This document shows positions 9,178 through 17,556 of a DNA stretch of 19,233 nucleotides, piece after piece (position 1 is the stretch's first letter; each line of letters begins with the position of its first letter). Under the pieces are notes generated by a model. That model had not been told where the DNA came from. It ran no database searches and saw nothing but the letters and a program-made list of their open reading frames with translations. This DNA is from an uncultured Solobacterium sp. (GTDB taxonomy: Bacteria > Bacillota_I > Bacilli_A > Erysipelotrichales > Erysipelotrichaceae). A program made the position numbers and the translations under genes. The DNA lies in contig URYK01000051.1 in NCBI GenBank assembly GCA_900552125.1, positions 1-19,233 on the forward strand. Reading direction: 5' to 3'.

Positions 9178-9489
9178 TTACAGCTTAATTTCGATGTCAA
9201 CACCACTTGGCAGTTCTAAACGACTCAATGAATCGATTGTCTCTGCTGTAGGTCCGACGATCTCAATTAAACGTTTGTGAGTTCTGATTTCGAACTGTTC
9301 GCGAGAATCTTTGTATTTGTGTACCGCACGCAGAATTGTTACAACCTGCTTTTCAGTTGGAAGAGGTACTGGTCCAACAATTTTCTTAGCACCGTGAGCT
9401 TGTGCTGCCTGCACGATCTTTTCAGCAGAAGCATCTAAGATTCTGTGCTCATAAGCTTTTAAGCGAATTCTTACGCTATTTTTTGCCAT
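9178..9489 (-). CDS. rpsJ: 30S ribosomal protein S10 (uS10 / NusE)
   Basis: Head protein of the 30S subunit that also acts in transcription antitermination as NusE. 103 aa. Sequence [40 protein letters not shown] and the C-terminal [20 protein letters not shown] ending are typical. First gene of the S10-spc operon here; AAAGGAGA (plus 9497-9504) precedes the ATG by 7-8 nt. A structured leader and a good promoter lie upstream. Confidence 0.99.
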   Translation of the reverse strand: MAKNSVRIRLKAYEHRILDASAEKIVQAAQAHGAKKIVGPVPLPTEKQVVTILRAVHKYKDSREQFEIRTHKRLIEIVGPTAETIDSLSRLELPSGVDIEIKL

Positions 9490-9607
9490 GAATATATCTC
9501 CTTTCGCCTATATGGACTATAGACTCGCTCGATGCGAATTCCCTGACCTCGCCGTCCATGACAACGTTTCTCAGTGGGTCAGCAACCTCGCATGTCCTCG
9601 CGGTCGT
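9490..9607 (-). promoter_or_regulatory. Structured 5' leader of the rpsJ (S10) operon
   Basis: About 118 nt between the inferred start of transcription and the rpsJ ATG, with markedly higher GC than the AT-rich sequence upstream. By eye I can draw: a 5-bp stem CGACC/GGTTG (plus 9602-9606 with 9583-9587); a two-part stem, outer TGACC/GGTCA (9577-9581 with 9544-9548) and inner 7-bp CGTTGTC/GACGGCG with a 3-nt loop (9560-9566 with 9550-9556, including two G-U pairs); a 6-bp stem closed around ATCGA (9534-9539 with 9523-9528); and a stem GTCTATA/TATAGGC (9518-9524 with 9506-9512) next to the ribosome site, overlapping the previous stem by two bases. There is no hairpin with U-run. This resembles a ribosomal-protein autoregulatory leader, but the ligand is unknown. 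Confidence 0.55.
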
Positions 9608-9613
9608 GATAAT

Positions 9614-9642
9614 ATTCTATCACATCCAAAAGTTGATTTCAA
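9614..9642 (-). promoter_or_regulatory. Housekeeping-sigma promoter of the S10-spc operon
   Basis: Reading the minus strand: -35 TTGAAA (plus 9637-9642), a 17-nt spacer, -10 TAGAAT (plus 9614-9619) preceded by TG one base upstream (extended -10). The roughly 60 bases further upstream are almost pure A/T with A and T tracts, consistent with an UP element, which strong ribosomal promoters often have. Initiation is expected near plus 9607. Confidence 0.75.
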
Positions 9643-9756
9643 CCCTTATTTATCGCTTTTTTTCGTTTTTTTCAAAAATTTTTTTATCTATCAGATTTAG
9701 TAAAAAAATCTCTAATTTTTAACTTTTCCATCTAAATATCTTTCTTTTTATTGAAA

Positions 9757-9785
9757 AAAACTTCTATTTTACTAGAAGCTTTTTT
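9757..9785 (-). terminator. Intrinsic terminator of the thiamine-uptake/TatD operon
   Basis: Transcript hairpin CTTCTA / TAGAAG (plus 9773-9778 and 9761-9766) with a 6-nt loop, flanked by A-rich and U-rich arms, then a run of seven T. The tatD stop codon (TAG, plus 9772-9774) lies inside the 5' arm. It separates the thiamine operon from the S10 promoter; the A-tract on the other side could allow some termination in both directions. Confidence 0.75.
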
Positions 9786-10503
9786 CTTCACCACCTATAA
9801 AGGTATATAAATTTTTCTCCATAATATGTTCTAAACTTGCAACCGATATCTTTCTAATCTCTGCAATTTGCTTCATACTTCTTTCTAATATCAATGGATA
9901 TTCATCCAGTAATACTTCTCTTTTCTCACACCAGGCACAAGCAGAAAGTCCATCAGTTTCAATCAAAATACGGTCAATAGGAACTTTTTTTGCGGTTTCA
10001 TAAACAGAGCTATCATACGCAATAGAAGGACCTATCGTGAACCAGCATCCCAATCGTATAAATTCTTCCAAATATTCATAACATGAATACCAATGAACAA
10101 GATATCGATTTTTATACTTCTTAATCATCTCATATGCTATTTTTTCTTTGCCTTTAATATGAAGAATTACTGGCTTTTGATGTTTATATGCAAACAATAG
10201 CTGTTTGTCAAATATTTCCTTCTGCAACTGTTCATCTACTTCACACCATACATTATCCAAGCCAATTTCTCCAACAATACTTGTATCCTCAAGAACACTC
10301 TGCATTTTAGACATATCCTGTTTTTCAACATCCCAAGGATGTATTCCCGCACTTATATAAAGATTTGGATTCTCTTTCTGCAGATCCCTTAAAAACATAT
10401 ACTCTTCCAAAGAAGCAGCATTAGCTATACAGCCGATTTTCTTCAATTCCTGCAGTTTTACTAATTTTCTATCTTCTATATGCACATGTGCATCAAATAA
10501 CAT
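9772..10503 (-). CDS. TatD-family metal-dependent hydrolase, divergent
   Basis: Predicted amidohydrolase-superfamily TIM barrel. 243 aa, slightly short for TatD (about 255-260). Metal ligands are in place: H6-x-H8 (DAHVHIE), E79 in VGEIGLD, H115 in PVILH, H137 in LVHWYS and D184 in ETD; AGIHPW (52-57) matches the family. It departs from typical TatD: the Pro that normally follows ETD is missing (ETDGLSACAWCEK), and there are extra cysteines including CAWC at 189-192. TatD proteins are usually described as 3'-5' DNA exonucleases. As the last gene of a TPP-riboswitch operon, 3 nt after the ATPase, this one may instead hydrolyse an imported thiamine-related compound; that is inference. The B. 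subtilis thiXYZ system works with a different amidohydrolase, YlmB. Confidence 0.8.
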   Translation of the reverse strand: MLFDAHVHIEDRKLVKLQELKKIGCIANAASLEEYMFLRDLQKENPNLYISAGIHPWDVEKQDMSKMQSVLEDTSIVGEIGLDNVWCEVDEQLQKEIFDKQLLFAYKHQKPVILHIKGKEKIAYEMIKKYKNRYLVHWYSCYEYLEEFIRLGCWFTIGPSIAYDSSVYETAKKVPIDRILIETDGLSACAWCEKREVLLDEYPLILERSMKQIAEIRKISVASLEHIMEKNLYTFIGGEEKSF

Positions 10504-10506
10504 AAA

Positions 10507-11238
10507 CTATACTTCCTTTTTCATCATATTATAAATTTTTTTCTTTAATTCTCCCTGATCATACAGCCATTCTCTGCTTTTGATACAGTCCTTTAAATCT
10601 ATTTCTTCACATATATGAGCAGGAGAATCCCCTAAAACCAAAATACGATCAGCAAGATAGATTGCTTCCTCAATATCATGTGTTACAAGCAGCATTGTTC
10701 GATTTAATTCTTTCCTTAAATTCAATAGCCAATCCTGCATATCATTACGAGTAATGACATCAAGCGCTCCAAAAGGCTCATCTAATAATAAAATATCTGC
10801 ATCACATAAGGCAGTACGAAGGAAAGCGGCTCTTTGTCGCATTCCCCCAGATAGTTCATTTGGATAGGCATTTTCATATCCTTTTAATCCAAATGTTTCA
10901 AATTCTTTTAATGCTTTCTTTTTAGCATCTGAAACACAATGATGTATTTTCCCATATAAACAAACATTATCAATGATTGTTTTCCATGGTAACAATAAAT
11001 CGTTTTGCGGCATATAAGCAAAATGAGAAGAAATGCCATGAACTTCCGCATCATCTACAAATACTTTCCCGTTTTCACTTTCTAGTAAACCCGCCAAAAT
11101 ATTTAAAAGGGTTGATTTACCACAGCCGCTTGGACCAATTATAGCCACAAACTCGCCTTTCTGTACTTGAAAATCTACATCTTGTAAAATCTGACGTTGT
11201 TCAAATGATATAGACATTTTTTCTACTTTCAGTTTCAT
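10507..11238 (-). CDS. thiZ: ABC transporter ATPase, ThiZ-type (thiamine precursor uptake)
   Basis: Cytoplasmic ATPase that powers the importer formed with the two preceding genes. 243 aa with all nucleotide-binding motifs: Walker A GPSGCGKST (35-43), Q-loop Q78 in MPQND, signature LSGGMRQR (129-136), Walker B ILLLDEP (149-155, catalytic E154), D-loop ALD (158-160) and H-loop H187 in THD. It resembles the nitrate/sulfonate/taurine/thiamine-precursor ATPase group, and the riboswitch upstream points to thiamine metabolism. Gap of 12 nt after the binding protein and 3 nt before the TatD-like gene. Confidence 0.9.
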   Translation of the reverse strand: MKLKVEKMSISFEQRQILQDVDFQVQKGEFVAIIGPSGCGKSTLLNILAGLLESENGKVFVDDAEVHGISSHFAYMPQNDLLLPWKTIIDNVCLYGKIHHCVSDAKKKALKEFETFGLKGYENAYPNELSGGMRQRAAFLRTALCDADILLLDEPFGALDVITRNDMQDWLLNLRKELNRTMLLVTHDIEEAIYLADRILVLGDSPAHICEEIDLKDCIKSREWLYDQGELKKKIYNMMKKEV

Positions 11239-11250
11239 AGCACCTATTCC

Positions 11251-12240
11251 TTATTCCACAAACTCATTAGTATATTGTTCACTTGCTTTTATATTCTCAT
11301 CAATTAATTTGTTTTCATACATGAAAGAAGTATAATTATCCCAAACTTCGTCTTTCATAACACCCCAAGTATCAGCTCCTTCAGCATACTTAGAACTTAA
11401 GAACTTTTGGCTTTCTGTTAAGAACTCAATATCATAATCAGGAATAACCTTGCTTAAAATCTCAGCAGATTCTTCAGGGTTGTCAATTGCATATTCATAT
11501 CCCTTCTTTACTGCATTCATAAATTTTTGTACAGTTTCAGGATCATTTTCAATCATATCTTCATTTGTAATAATTACTGGAGTATAGTAATCTAAACGTT
11601 CATCTAATTCATTTAAAGGCATATAATTCAAATCATAACCTTCCATCTGGCCTTTTAAAACAGCCCAGCCTTCAAATTCCCATTGAATATCAACTGTTTT
11701 CCCTAAAGAAGCAAACCCACTTCCATCAGCACCAATCATTGTTAGTTTTGAAAAATCAGCATTATTTGCCTGCATAACTGCTTTAATAACTGCTTCCTCA
11801 CTTGGTGCCTGCCATCCTGCATAAATTTTTCCTTCAAAATCCTTTGGTGAATTTATATCAGCGCTTTTTAAAGAAACAAACCCGCTGGTATTATGTTGAA
11901 TAACTGTCGCTATAGCACGAATTGGAAGTGGTTCTTCAGCTGTTCTTGCATATGTCACATCTTCCTGATAGCTTACACCAAATTCGCCTTTACCTGTCGC
12001 AACCAAAGTAGCACTAGTAGCATCATCTCCTGGTTCAATAATTTCAACATCTAACCCCTCATCTTCAAAATATCCTTTTTCCTGTGCTACATAAATTCCA
12101 GTATGATTCGTATTAGGAACATAGTCTAGAATTAATGTTACTTTCTTATTTCCATCTGCCGATGAATTTGAATCATTTGAACAGCCACTCATCGAAATAG
12201 CCATAAAAGCCACTAATAACAAACTACTTAACTTTTTCAT
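11251..12240 (-). CDS. thiY: ABC transporter substrate-binding lipoprotein, ThiY/NMT1-like
   Basis: Extracellular membrane-anchored receptor of the importer. 329 aa. A lipoprotein signal is clear: MKK start, hydrophobic stretch 6-16, then SMSGC with the lipidated Cys at 20. The NMT1/THI5-like domain starts with LILDYVPNTNHTGIYVAQEK (37-56), the motif of ThiY proteins that bind formylaminopyrimidine or hydroxymethylpyrimidine. Aromatic residues W143 (GWQAPSEE), W187 and W192 (WEFEGW) are candidates for stacking against a pyrimidine. The exact ligand (a thiamine precursor or thiamine itself) cannot be read from sequence alone. Gap of 5 nt after the permease. Confidence 0.9.
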   Translation of the reverse strand: MKKLSSLLLVAFMAISMSGCSNDSNSSADGNKKVTLILDYVPNTNHTGIYVAQEKGYFEDEGLDVEIIEPGDDATSATLVATGKGEFGVSYQEDVTYARTAEEPLPIRAIATVIQHNTSGFVSLKSADINSPKDFEGKIYAGWQAPSEEAVIKAVMQANNADFSKLTMIGADGSGFASLGKTVDIQWEFEGWAVLKGQMEGYDLNYMPLNELDERLDYYTPVIITNEDMIENDPETVQKFMNAVKKGYEYAIDNPEESAEILSKVIPDYDIEFLTESQKFLSSKYAEGADTWGVMKDEVWDNYTSFMYENKLIDENIKASEQYTNEFVE

Positions 12241-12245
12241 TTTCT

Positions 12246-13004
12246 TTACCCTCTTCTCTTTCTTGTATGCGGAAAAATAATTTTTTCCATTATTGATACT
12301 ATGCCATGCAGCGCTAAGCTCAACAAAATAACAACAACCACACAGGCGAATACTTTATCTAACATATATCCGTTTTTAACACGAATCATATAATACCCTA
12401 ATCCTGCTGAAGCACTTAGCCATTCACCAACAATAGCTCCACCTATACAATAAGTTGCGGCCACTTTTAAACCCGAAAATAACGCTGTAGAAGCAGCTGG
12501 AATTTTTACATATGCATAAACCTGCCATTTCTTTGCACCAAAACTTCTAAGTAAGTTAATCTGTTTTTGATCAACATTACCTAAGGCATCACAAAATGAA
12601 ATTACGATTGGAAAAAAACACATAAAAATAACCATCAATACTTTTGGAGCCATTCCAAAACCTAGCCAGATTGAAAACAAAGGTCCTAAAACCATAACAG
12701 GAACTGTTTGAGTTACAACTAAATGAGGAAAAATACTATGTTTGAACGCTTGAGATAAATCCATTGCGATTGCGATAAGAATAGCCAGAAAAAGCGCAAT
12801 AATTAATCCAGCTACAGCTTCTTTTAAAGTCACAAGAGAATGCATCCATAACACATCTCTATTCTCAATTAATGATAAAACAATCTTAGATGGCGCTGGT
12901 AATATATAGAGATCAATATCAAAGAAATATACACAGCCTTCCCATATTCCAAGAACAAGCAGTAAAGTTATTACTGGCATCCCATATTTATATATATTTT
13001 TCAT
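12246..13004 (-). CDS. thiX: ABC transporter permease, ThiX-type
   Basis: Membrane channel subunit of the thiamine-precursor importer, binding-protein-dependent transport (BPD_transp_1) family. 252 aa from ATG 13004. Hydrophobic segments at about residues 8-27, 62-86, 98-120, 124-142, 180-200 and 218-240 are consistent with six helices. The cytoplasmic EAA-like loop appears as LLRSFGAKKWQVYAYVKIP, the coupling site for the ATPase. A TTG at 13010 would add two residues, but it abuts the AAAGGGGG ribosome site (plus 13011-13018); the ATG at 13004 is 6 nt away and preferred. First gene after the TPP riboswitch. Confidence 0.9.
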   Translation of the reverse strand: MKNIYKYGMPVITLLLVLGIWEGCVYFFDIDLYILPAPSKIVLSLIENRDVLWMHSLVTLKEAVAGLIIALFLAILIAIAMDLSQAFKHSIFPHLVVTQTVPVMVLGPLFSIWLGFGMAPKVLMVIFMCFFPIVISFCDALGNVDQKQINLLRSFGAKKWQVYAYVKIPAASTALFSGLKVAATYCIGGAIVGEWLSASAGLGYYMIRVKNGYMLDKVFACVVVVILLSLALHGIVSIMEKIIFPHTRKRRG

Positions 13005-13022
13005 TTCCAACCCCCTTTCTAA

Positions 13023-13046
13023 TAAAAAAACACCTCTACGAGGCGT
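13023..13046 (-). terminator. Riboswitch-controlled intrinsic terminator
   Basis: Transcript hairpin ACGCCTC / GAGGTGT (plus 13040-13046 and 13030-13036) with a GTA loop, followed by a run of seven T. It lies between the TPP aptamer and thiX. It is the OFF state of the expression platform and should form when TPP is bound. Confidence 0.8.
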
Positions 13047-13074
13047 AAGTGAACCAATCTAAAAAAATATAGAT

Positions 13075-13146
13075 ATGACTCCCTACGCTAGCATTAACTA
13101 GATCAGGTCAAAAGGGACTATCTCAGCCATCAGGCACCCCTGTCAT
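13075..13146 (-). promoter_or_regulatory. TPP riboswitch aptamer (THI element)
   Basis: Conserved THI-box pieces occur in order on the minus strand: GGGGTGCC (plus 13133-13140), GGCTGAGATAG, CCC, ACCTGATCTAG with a CTAG/CTAG stem, then GCGTAGGG. The P1 helix closes with ATGAC (13142-13146) and GTCAT (13075-13079). The 3' end GCGTA...AGT (13078-13088) can pair with ACTTACGC (13043-13050), with a GGG bulge. That pairing would remove the 5' arm of the terminator, so high TPP should favour P1 and termination, and low TPP antitermination. This places the downstream transporter and TatD-like gene in the thiamine regulon. Confidence 0.95.
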
Positions 13147-13155
13147 GACATTATA

Positions 13156-13184
13156 ATTATACACATAAAGACATGAAATGAAAA
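13156..13184 (-). promoter_or_regulatory. Candidate promoter of the TPP-riboswitch operon
   Basis: Minus strand: -10 TATAAT (plus 13156-13161), 17-nt spacer, -35 TTTTCA (plus 13179-13184), a 4/6 match to TTGACA. Initiation is expected about 10 nt before the aptamer P1 helix, which suits a riboswitch leader. A second TATAAT overlaps directly downstream (13150-13155) but has a worse -35. The -35 lies inside the T-rich end of the preceding terminator. Confidence 0.5.
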
Positions 13185-13227
13185 GAAAAAATGTATTATT
13201 AGCTTTTGCTATTCCACCAATAATACA
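13185..13227 (-). terminator. Intrinsic terminator after the YbjQ-family gene
   Basis: A 9-bp stem TGTATTATT / AATAATACA (plus 13219-13227 and 13192-13200) is capped by an inner TAGC-aaaa-GCTA hairpin and followed by TTTTTTCTTTT. It starts 8 nt after the stop codon of the small gene and insulates it from the thiamine operon. Confidence 0.75.
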
Positions 13228-13234
13228 CTATCAG

Positions 13235-13552
13235 TTATTCATTCACAAAATTTACAGCAGTTCCATAAGCAATTACCTCCGCAGCTCCGCCCATAATTGC
13301 ACTTGTCGCAAAACGTATATTCACAATAGCATCGGCTCCTAAACTCTTCGCTTCTTCTATCATTCGATTTGTAGCAATTTCTCTAGCTTCATTCATCATC
13401 TCATTATATGCTTTTAATTCTCCACCAATTAATTGTTTAAAACTTTGCCCAATATCACTACCTATGTTTTTAGATTGGATCGTACTTCCTTTTACCAATC
13501 CAATCATTTTCAACGTTTTCCCTGTAATATAGTCTGTATTCACTAACATCAT
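13235..13552 (-). CDS. YbjQ/UPF0145-family protein (DUF74), function unknown
   Basis: Small cytoplasmic protein, 105 aa from ATG 13552. The family motif is visible: EAREIATNRMIEEAKSLGAD followed by AIVNIRF, and the start MMLVNTDYITGKTLKMIGLV matches the beta-strand N-terminus of these proteins, which form pentamers in known structures and are sometimes called heavy-metal-binding-like. The biological role is not known. The frame is open further upstream, but GGAGG at plus 13561-13565 is 8 nt from ATG 13552, and the added residues would be unlike the family. It stands alone: terminators lie on both sides, and a TATAAT at plus 13605-13610 may be its -10 box, though no good -35 is visible. Confidence 0.85.
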   Translation of the reverse strand: MMLVNTDYITGKTLKMIGLVKGSTIQSKNIGSDIGQSFKQLIGGELKAYNEMMNEAREIATNRMIEEAKSLGADAIVNIRFATSAIMGGAAEVIAYGTAVNFVNE

Positions 13553-13668
13553 AAATAACGCCTCCATTGCATAAATATTTTCCACAAATATTACTGAACA
13601 TATAATTATATGATAAGACAATATCTCTAATATCTTAATTCAATTATAACATAACCTATATTCTAGGG

Positions 13669-13696
13669 CAAAAAAAGAGCACTCTAAGAGTGCCCT
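13669..13696 (-). terminator. Intrinsic terminator of the str operon, after tuf
   Basis: Transcript stem GGGCACTC / GAGTGCTC (plus 13684-13691 region, core GCACTC at 13688-13693 and GAGTGC at 13679-13684) with a 3-nt loop and a run of seven T at plus 13670-13676. Strong, about 17 nt after the tuf stop. It ends transcription of rpsL-rpsG-fusA-tuf before the YbjQ-family gene. Confidence 0.9.
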
Positions 13697-13712
13697 TAAA
13701 TTTCAGATAATA

Positions 13713-14897
13713 TTACTCGATGATTTCAGTAACGTTTCCTGAACCTACTGTACGTCCACCTTCACGGATAGAGAATTTAGTGTTTGCTTCAATAGCGATT
13801 GGAGCAATCAATTCTACAGTCATTTCAACGTTGTCACCAGGCATTACCATGTCAGTTCCTTCTGGAAGAGAGATAACACCAGTTACGTCAGTTGTACGGA
13901 AGTAGAACTGAGGACGGTAGTTAGATACGAATGGAGTGTGACGTCCACCTTCTTCTTTAGTCAAGCAGTAAACCTGAGCTTTGAATTTAGTGTGTGGGTG
14001 TACTGATCCTGGTTTAGCAAGAACCTGTCCACGCTGGATCTGATCACGGTTGATACCACGAAGCAATGCCCCGATGTTATCTCCTGATTCAGCGAAGTCT
14101 AACTGTTTACGGAACATTTCTAGACCTGTAATAACAGTTTTCTGAGTATCTTTGATACCAACGATTTCAACTTCTTCTCCAAGTTTAACGATACCACGTT
14201 CAACACGTCCAGTAGCAACTGTACCACGTCCAGTGATAGTCATAACGTCTTCTACAGACATCAAGAATGGTTTGTCAGTTTCACGAACTGGATCTGGGAT
14301 GAATTCATCAACAGCATCCATAAGTTCTTTGATAGCTCCAACGTATTTTTCGTCACCTTCAAGAGCTTTTAATGCAGAACCACGGATAACTGGAGCGTTG
14401 TCTCCATCGAATCCGTATTCGCTTAATAATTCACGAACTTCCATTTCAACTAGGTCGATTAATTCTTCATCATCAACCATGTCACATTTGTTCAAGAATA
14501 CTACGATGTAAGGTACACCTACCTGACGAGCAAGTAGGATGTGCTCACGAGTCTGAGGCATAGGACCATCAGAAGCAGCAACTACAAGGATAGCACCGTC
14601 CATCTGAGCAGCACCAGTGATCATGTTTTTAACGTAGTCAGCATGACCTGGGCAGTCAACGTGTGCATAGTGACGTTTGTCAGTCTGATATTCAACGTGT
14701 GCAGTGTTGATTGTGATACCACGTTCTTTTTCTTCAGGTGCACCATCAATCTGATCGTAAGCCTGAGCCTGTGCTTTACCTTCTTTTGCAAGAACGTTAG
14801 TGATAGCAGCAGTTAATGTAGTTTTACCGTGGTCAACGTGTCCGATAGTTCCAATGTTAACATGTGTTTTGGAACGGTCAAATTTTTCTTTTGCCAT
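13713..14897 (-). CDS. tuf: Translation elongation factor Tu
   Basis: GTPase that delivers aminoacyl-tRNA to the ribosomal A site. 394 aa from ATG 14897, the normal length. G1 loop GHVDHGKT (19-26), G3 DCPGH (81-85, catalytic His85), G4 NKCD (136-139); domains 2 and 3 follow, with [15 protein letters not shown] opening domain 2. The frame stays open 11 codons upstream, but [20 protein letters not shown] is the family start and AGGAGG (plus 14908-14913) is 10 nt away. It follows fusA after 69 nt, the largest gap in the str operon, which may contain its own promoter. Only one tuf is visible here; a second copy elsewhere cannot be judged. Confidence 0.99.
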   Translation of the reverse strand: MAKEKFDRSKTHVNIGTIGHVDHGKTTLTAAITNVLAKEGKAQAQAYDQIDGAPEEKERGITINTAHVEYQTDKRHYAHVDCPGHADYVKNMITGAAQMDGAILVVAASDGPMPQTREHILLARQVGVPYIVVFLNKCDMVDDEELIDLVEMEVRELLSEYGFDGDNAPVIRGSALKALEGDEKYVGAIKELMDAVDEFIPDPVRETDKPFLMSVEDVMTITGRGTVATGRVERGIVKLGEEVEIVGIKDTQKTVITGLEMFRKQLDFAESGDNIGALLRGINRDQIQRGQVLAKPGSVHPHTKFKAQVYCLTKEEGGRHTPFVSNYRPQFYFRTTDVTGVISLPEGTDMVMPGDNVEMTVELIAPIAIEANTKFSIREGGRTVGSGNVTEIIE

Positions 14898-14934
14898 TTT
14901 TAATTTTCCTCCTAATTTAATAGTTTCCAAATAT

Positions 14935-14963
14935 ATTCTAATTCAATCTTTTTATAAAAGCAA
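14935..14963 (-). promoter_or_regulatory. Possible internal promoter for tuf
   Basis: In the fusA-tuf gap the minus strand reads -35 TTGCTT (plus 14958-14963), a 17-nt spacer and -10 TAGAAT (plus 14935-14940, 5/6). The -35 is weak, and AT-rich sequence gives such matches by chance. Extra tuf expression would fit the high EF-Tu demand seen in bacteria. Confidence 0.4.
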
Positions 14964-14966
14964 CAA

Positions 14967-17045
14967 TTAATTTTCAGAACTGTTGTTTTTAACGATTTTT
15001 TCAGCAATACTCTTAGGAACTTCAGCGTAGTGGTCAAATTTCATAGAGTAATTTCCACGACCCTGAGTGAATGAACGCAAGTCAGTTACATATCCGAACA
15101 TTTCAGATAGAGGGATGTGTGCCTTAACAATAATCGCATTTCCTCTTTCTTCCTGATCTACGATAGCTCCACGACGAGAACTTACGTCACCCATTACAGA
15201 TCCAAGGTATTCATTTGGTGCAGTTACTTCAACCATCATGATTGGTTCTAGAATTACTGGTTTACATTTTTTAGCAGCAGCTTTTAATGCCATACTTGCC
15301 GCAATCTTATAAGCCATTTCACTAGAGTCTACATCATGGTAAGAACCATCAAATAGAGTAGCTTTAATATCGATTACAGGATATCCTGCGATGATACCAT
15401 TTTCAAGAGCATCTCTTAAACCTTCTTCTGTAGGTTTGATGTATTCACGAGGTACGCTTCCACCAACTGTAGCGTCAACGAATTCAAATCCTTTTCCTTC
15501 TTCCTGAGGTTCGAATTTGATCCATACGTGACCATATTGTCCACGACCACCAGATTGTTTGATATATTTACCTTCACAATCAGCAGCTTCGCGGATAGTT
15601 TCACGATAAGCAACCATTGGCTGACCAACATTTGCTTCTACTTTGAATTCACGACGAAGACGATCAACGATGATATCTAAGTGAAGTTCACCTACACCAG
15701 CGATAATAGTCTGTCCTGTTTCCTGATCTGTATAAGTTTTGAATGTTGGATCTTCTTCTGCCAATTTAGCAAGAGCCAATCCCATTTTATCCTGGTCAGC
15801 TTTTGTTTTTGGTTCCAAAGACAATTCAATAACTGGTTCAGGGAATTCCATTGATTCAAGAATAATTGGAGCATCTTCAGCACATAAGCTGTCACCTGTT
15901 GTAGTTGCTTTTAAACCAACTGCAGCAGCGATATCTCCAGCATATACTTCTTCAATTTCTTTACGAGAGTTTGCATGCATCTGAACGATACGTCCAAAAC
16001 GTTCTCTTTTTCCTTTTGTTGAGTTCAATACATAGCTTCCTGCTTTTGCAGTACCAGAGTATACACGGAAGTAAGAAAGTTTTCCAACGAATGGGTCAGT
16101 CATGATTTTGAATGCTAAAGCAGCAAATGGCTCGCTGTCACTTGCATGACGTTCAACTTCTTCACCGTTTTCCAATGTACCTTTAATTGCAGGAATATCT
16201 AATGGACTAGGCAAGTAATCAACTACTGCATCTAATACCATCTGAACCCCTTTGTTCTTATAAGCAGATCCACATAATACTGGGAAGAAATCACCGTTAC
16301 ATACTGCAATACGTAATACACGTTTAATTTCTTCAACACTTGGTTCTTCACCTTCAAGAATCTGCATCATGAAGTCTTCATCATAGTCAGCTAGATAGTC
16401 TAGCAGTTTTGCACGATATTCTTCACAAAGATCTTTCAAATCTTCAGGAACTTCTTCAATTTTGATGTCTGTTCCTAAGTCATTTGTATAGATTTCAGCT
16501 TTTCTTTCAATAATATCTACAATTCCTGAGAAAGTAGATTCTGCACCGATTGGTAACTGAATTGGACAAGATTTAGCTCCAAGACGATCTGTAATTGTTT
16601 TACATGACATCAGGAAGTCTGCTCCAGTCGCATCCATTTTGTTACAGAATACAATACGAGGTACCCCATAAGTTGTCGCCTGACGCCAAACTGTTTCAGT
16701 CTGAGGCTCAACACCAGCTTTTGCATCTAGAACGGTTACAGCACCATCTAATACACGAAGAGAACGTTCTACTTCTACAGTGAAGTCTACGTGCCCTGGA
16801 GTATCGATAATGTTGATACGGTGTCCCTTCCAAGCAGCTGTTGTAGCTGCTGAAGTAATCGTAATACCACGTTCCTGTTCCTGTGCCATCCAGTCCATTG
16901 TAGAAGCCCCATCATGAGTTTCTCCAATTTTGTGGTTAACACCTGTATAATACAGGATACGTTCTGTTGTAGTTGTTTTACCAGCATCGATGTGAGCCAT
17001 GATACCAATGTTACGTGTTTTTTCTAATGAATACTGACGTGGCAT
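14967..17045 (-). CDS. fusA: Translation elongation factor G
   Basis: GTPase that drives ribosomal translocation and, with RRF, ribosome recycling. 692 aa, the usual length. Motifs: G1 AHIDAGKT (17-24), switch [10 protein letters not shown] region (61-69), G3 DTPGH (81-85), G4 NKMD (135-138), and [10 protein letters not shown] near residues 259-268 (G5). Domain IV contains [16 protein letters not shown] and the C-terminal domain [19 protein letters not shown]. This is the canonical fusA location after rpsG (15-nt gap), so it is probably the main translational EF-G and not a tetracycline-protection or EF-G2 paralogue. Confidence 0.99.
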   Translation of the reverse strand: MPRQYSLEKTRNIGIMAHIDAGKTTTTERILYYTGVNHKIGETHDGASTMDWMAQEQERGITITSAATTAAWKGHRINIIDTPGHVDFTVEVERSLRVLDGAVTVLDAKAGVEPQTETVWRQATTYGVPRIVFCNKMDATGADFLMSCKTITDRLGAKSCPIQLPIGAESTFSGIVDIIERKAEIYTNDLGTDIKIEEVPEDLKDLCEEYRAKLLDYLADYDEDFMMQILEGEEPSVEEIKRVLRIAVCNGDFFPVLCGSAYKNKGVQMVLDAVVDYLPSPLDIPAIKGTLENGEEVERHASDSEPFAALAFKIMTDPFVGKLSYFRVYSGTAKAGSYVLNSTKGKRERFGRIVQMHANSRKEIEEVYAGDIAAAVGLKATTTGDSLCAEDAPIILESMEFPEPVIELSLEPKTKADQDKMGLALAKLAEEDPTFKTYTDQETGQTIIAGVGELHLDIIVDRLRREFKVEANVGQPMVAYRETIREAADCEGKYIKQSGGRGQYGHVWIKFEPQEEGKGFEFVDATVGGSVPREYIKPTEEGLRDALENGIIAGYPVIDIKATLFDGSYHDVDSSEMAYKIAASMALKAAAKKCKPVILEPIMMVEVTAPNEYLGSVMGDVSSRRGAIVDQEERGNAIIVKAHIPLSEMFGYVTDLRSFTQGRGNYSMKFDHYAEVPKSIAEKIVKNNSSEN

Positions 17046-17060
17046 AATGGTTCTCCTTTC

Positions 17061-17531
<471 letters not shown>

Positions 17532-17556
17532 TTAATTTCCTCCTTTCACAATTGAT

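Noticed and set aside
13605..13633. Full promoter for the YbjQ-family gene
   Set aside because: A TATAAT is present at plus 13605-13610, but the hexamer at the right distance (ATATTA) does not resemble a -35, so I mention only the -10 in the gene entry.
15416..15895. Minus-strand open frames inside fusA (15416-15631, 15692-15895) and inside rplC (8690-8872)
   Set aside because: They are out of frame within conserved genes on the same strand and have no independent start signals.
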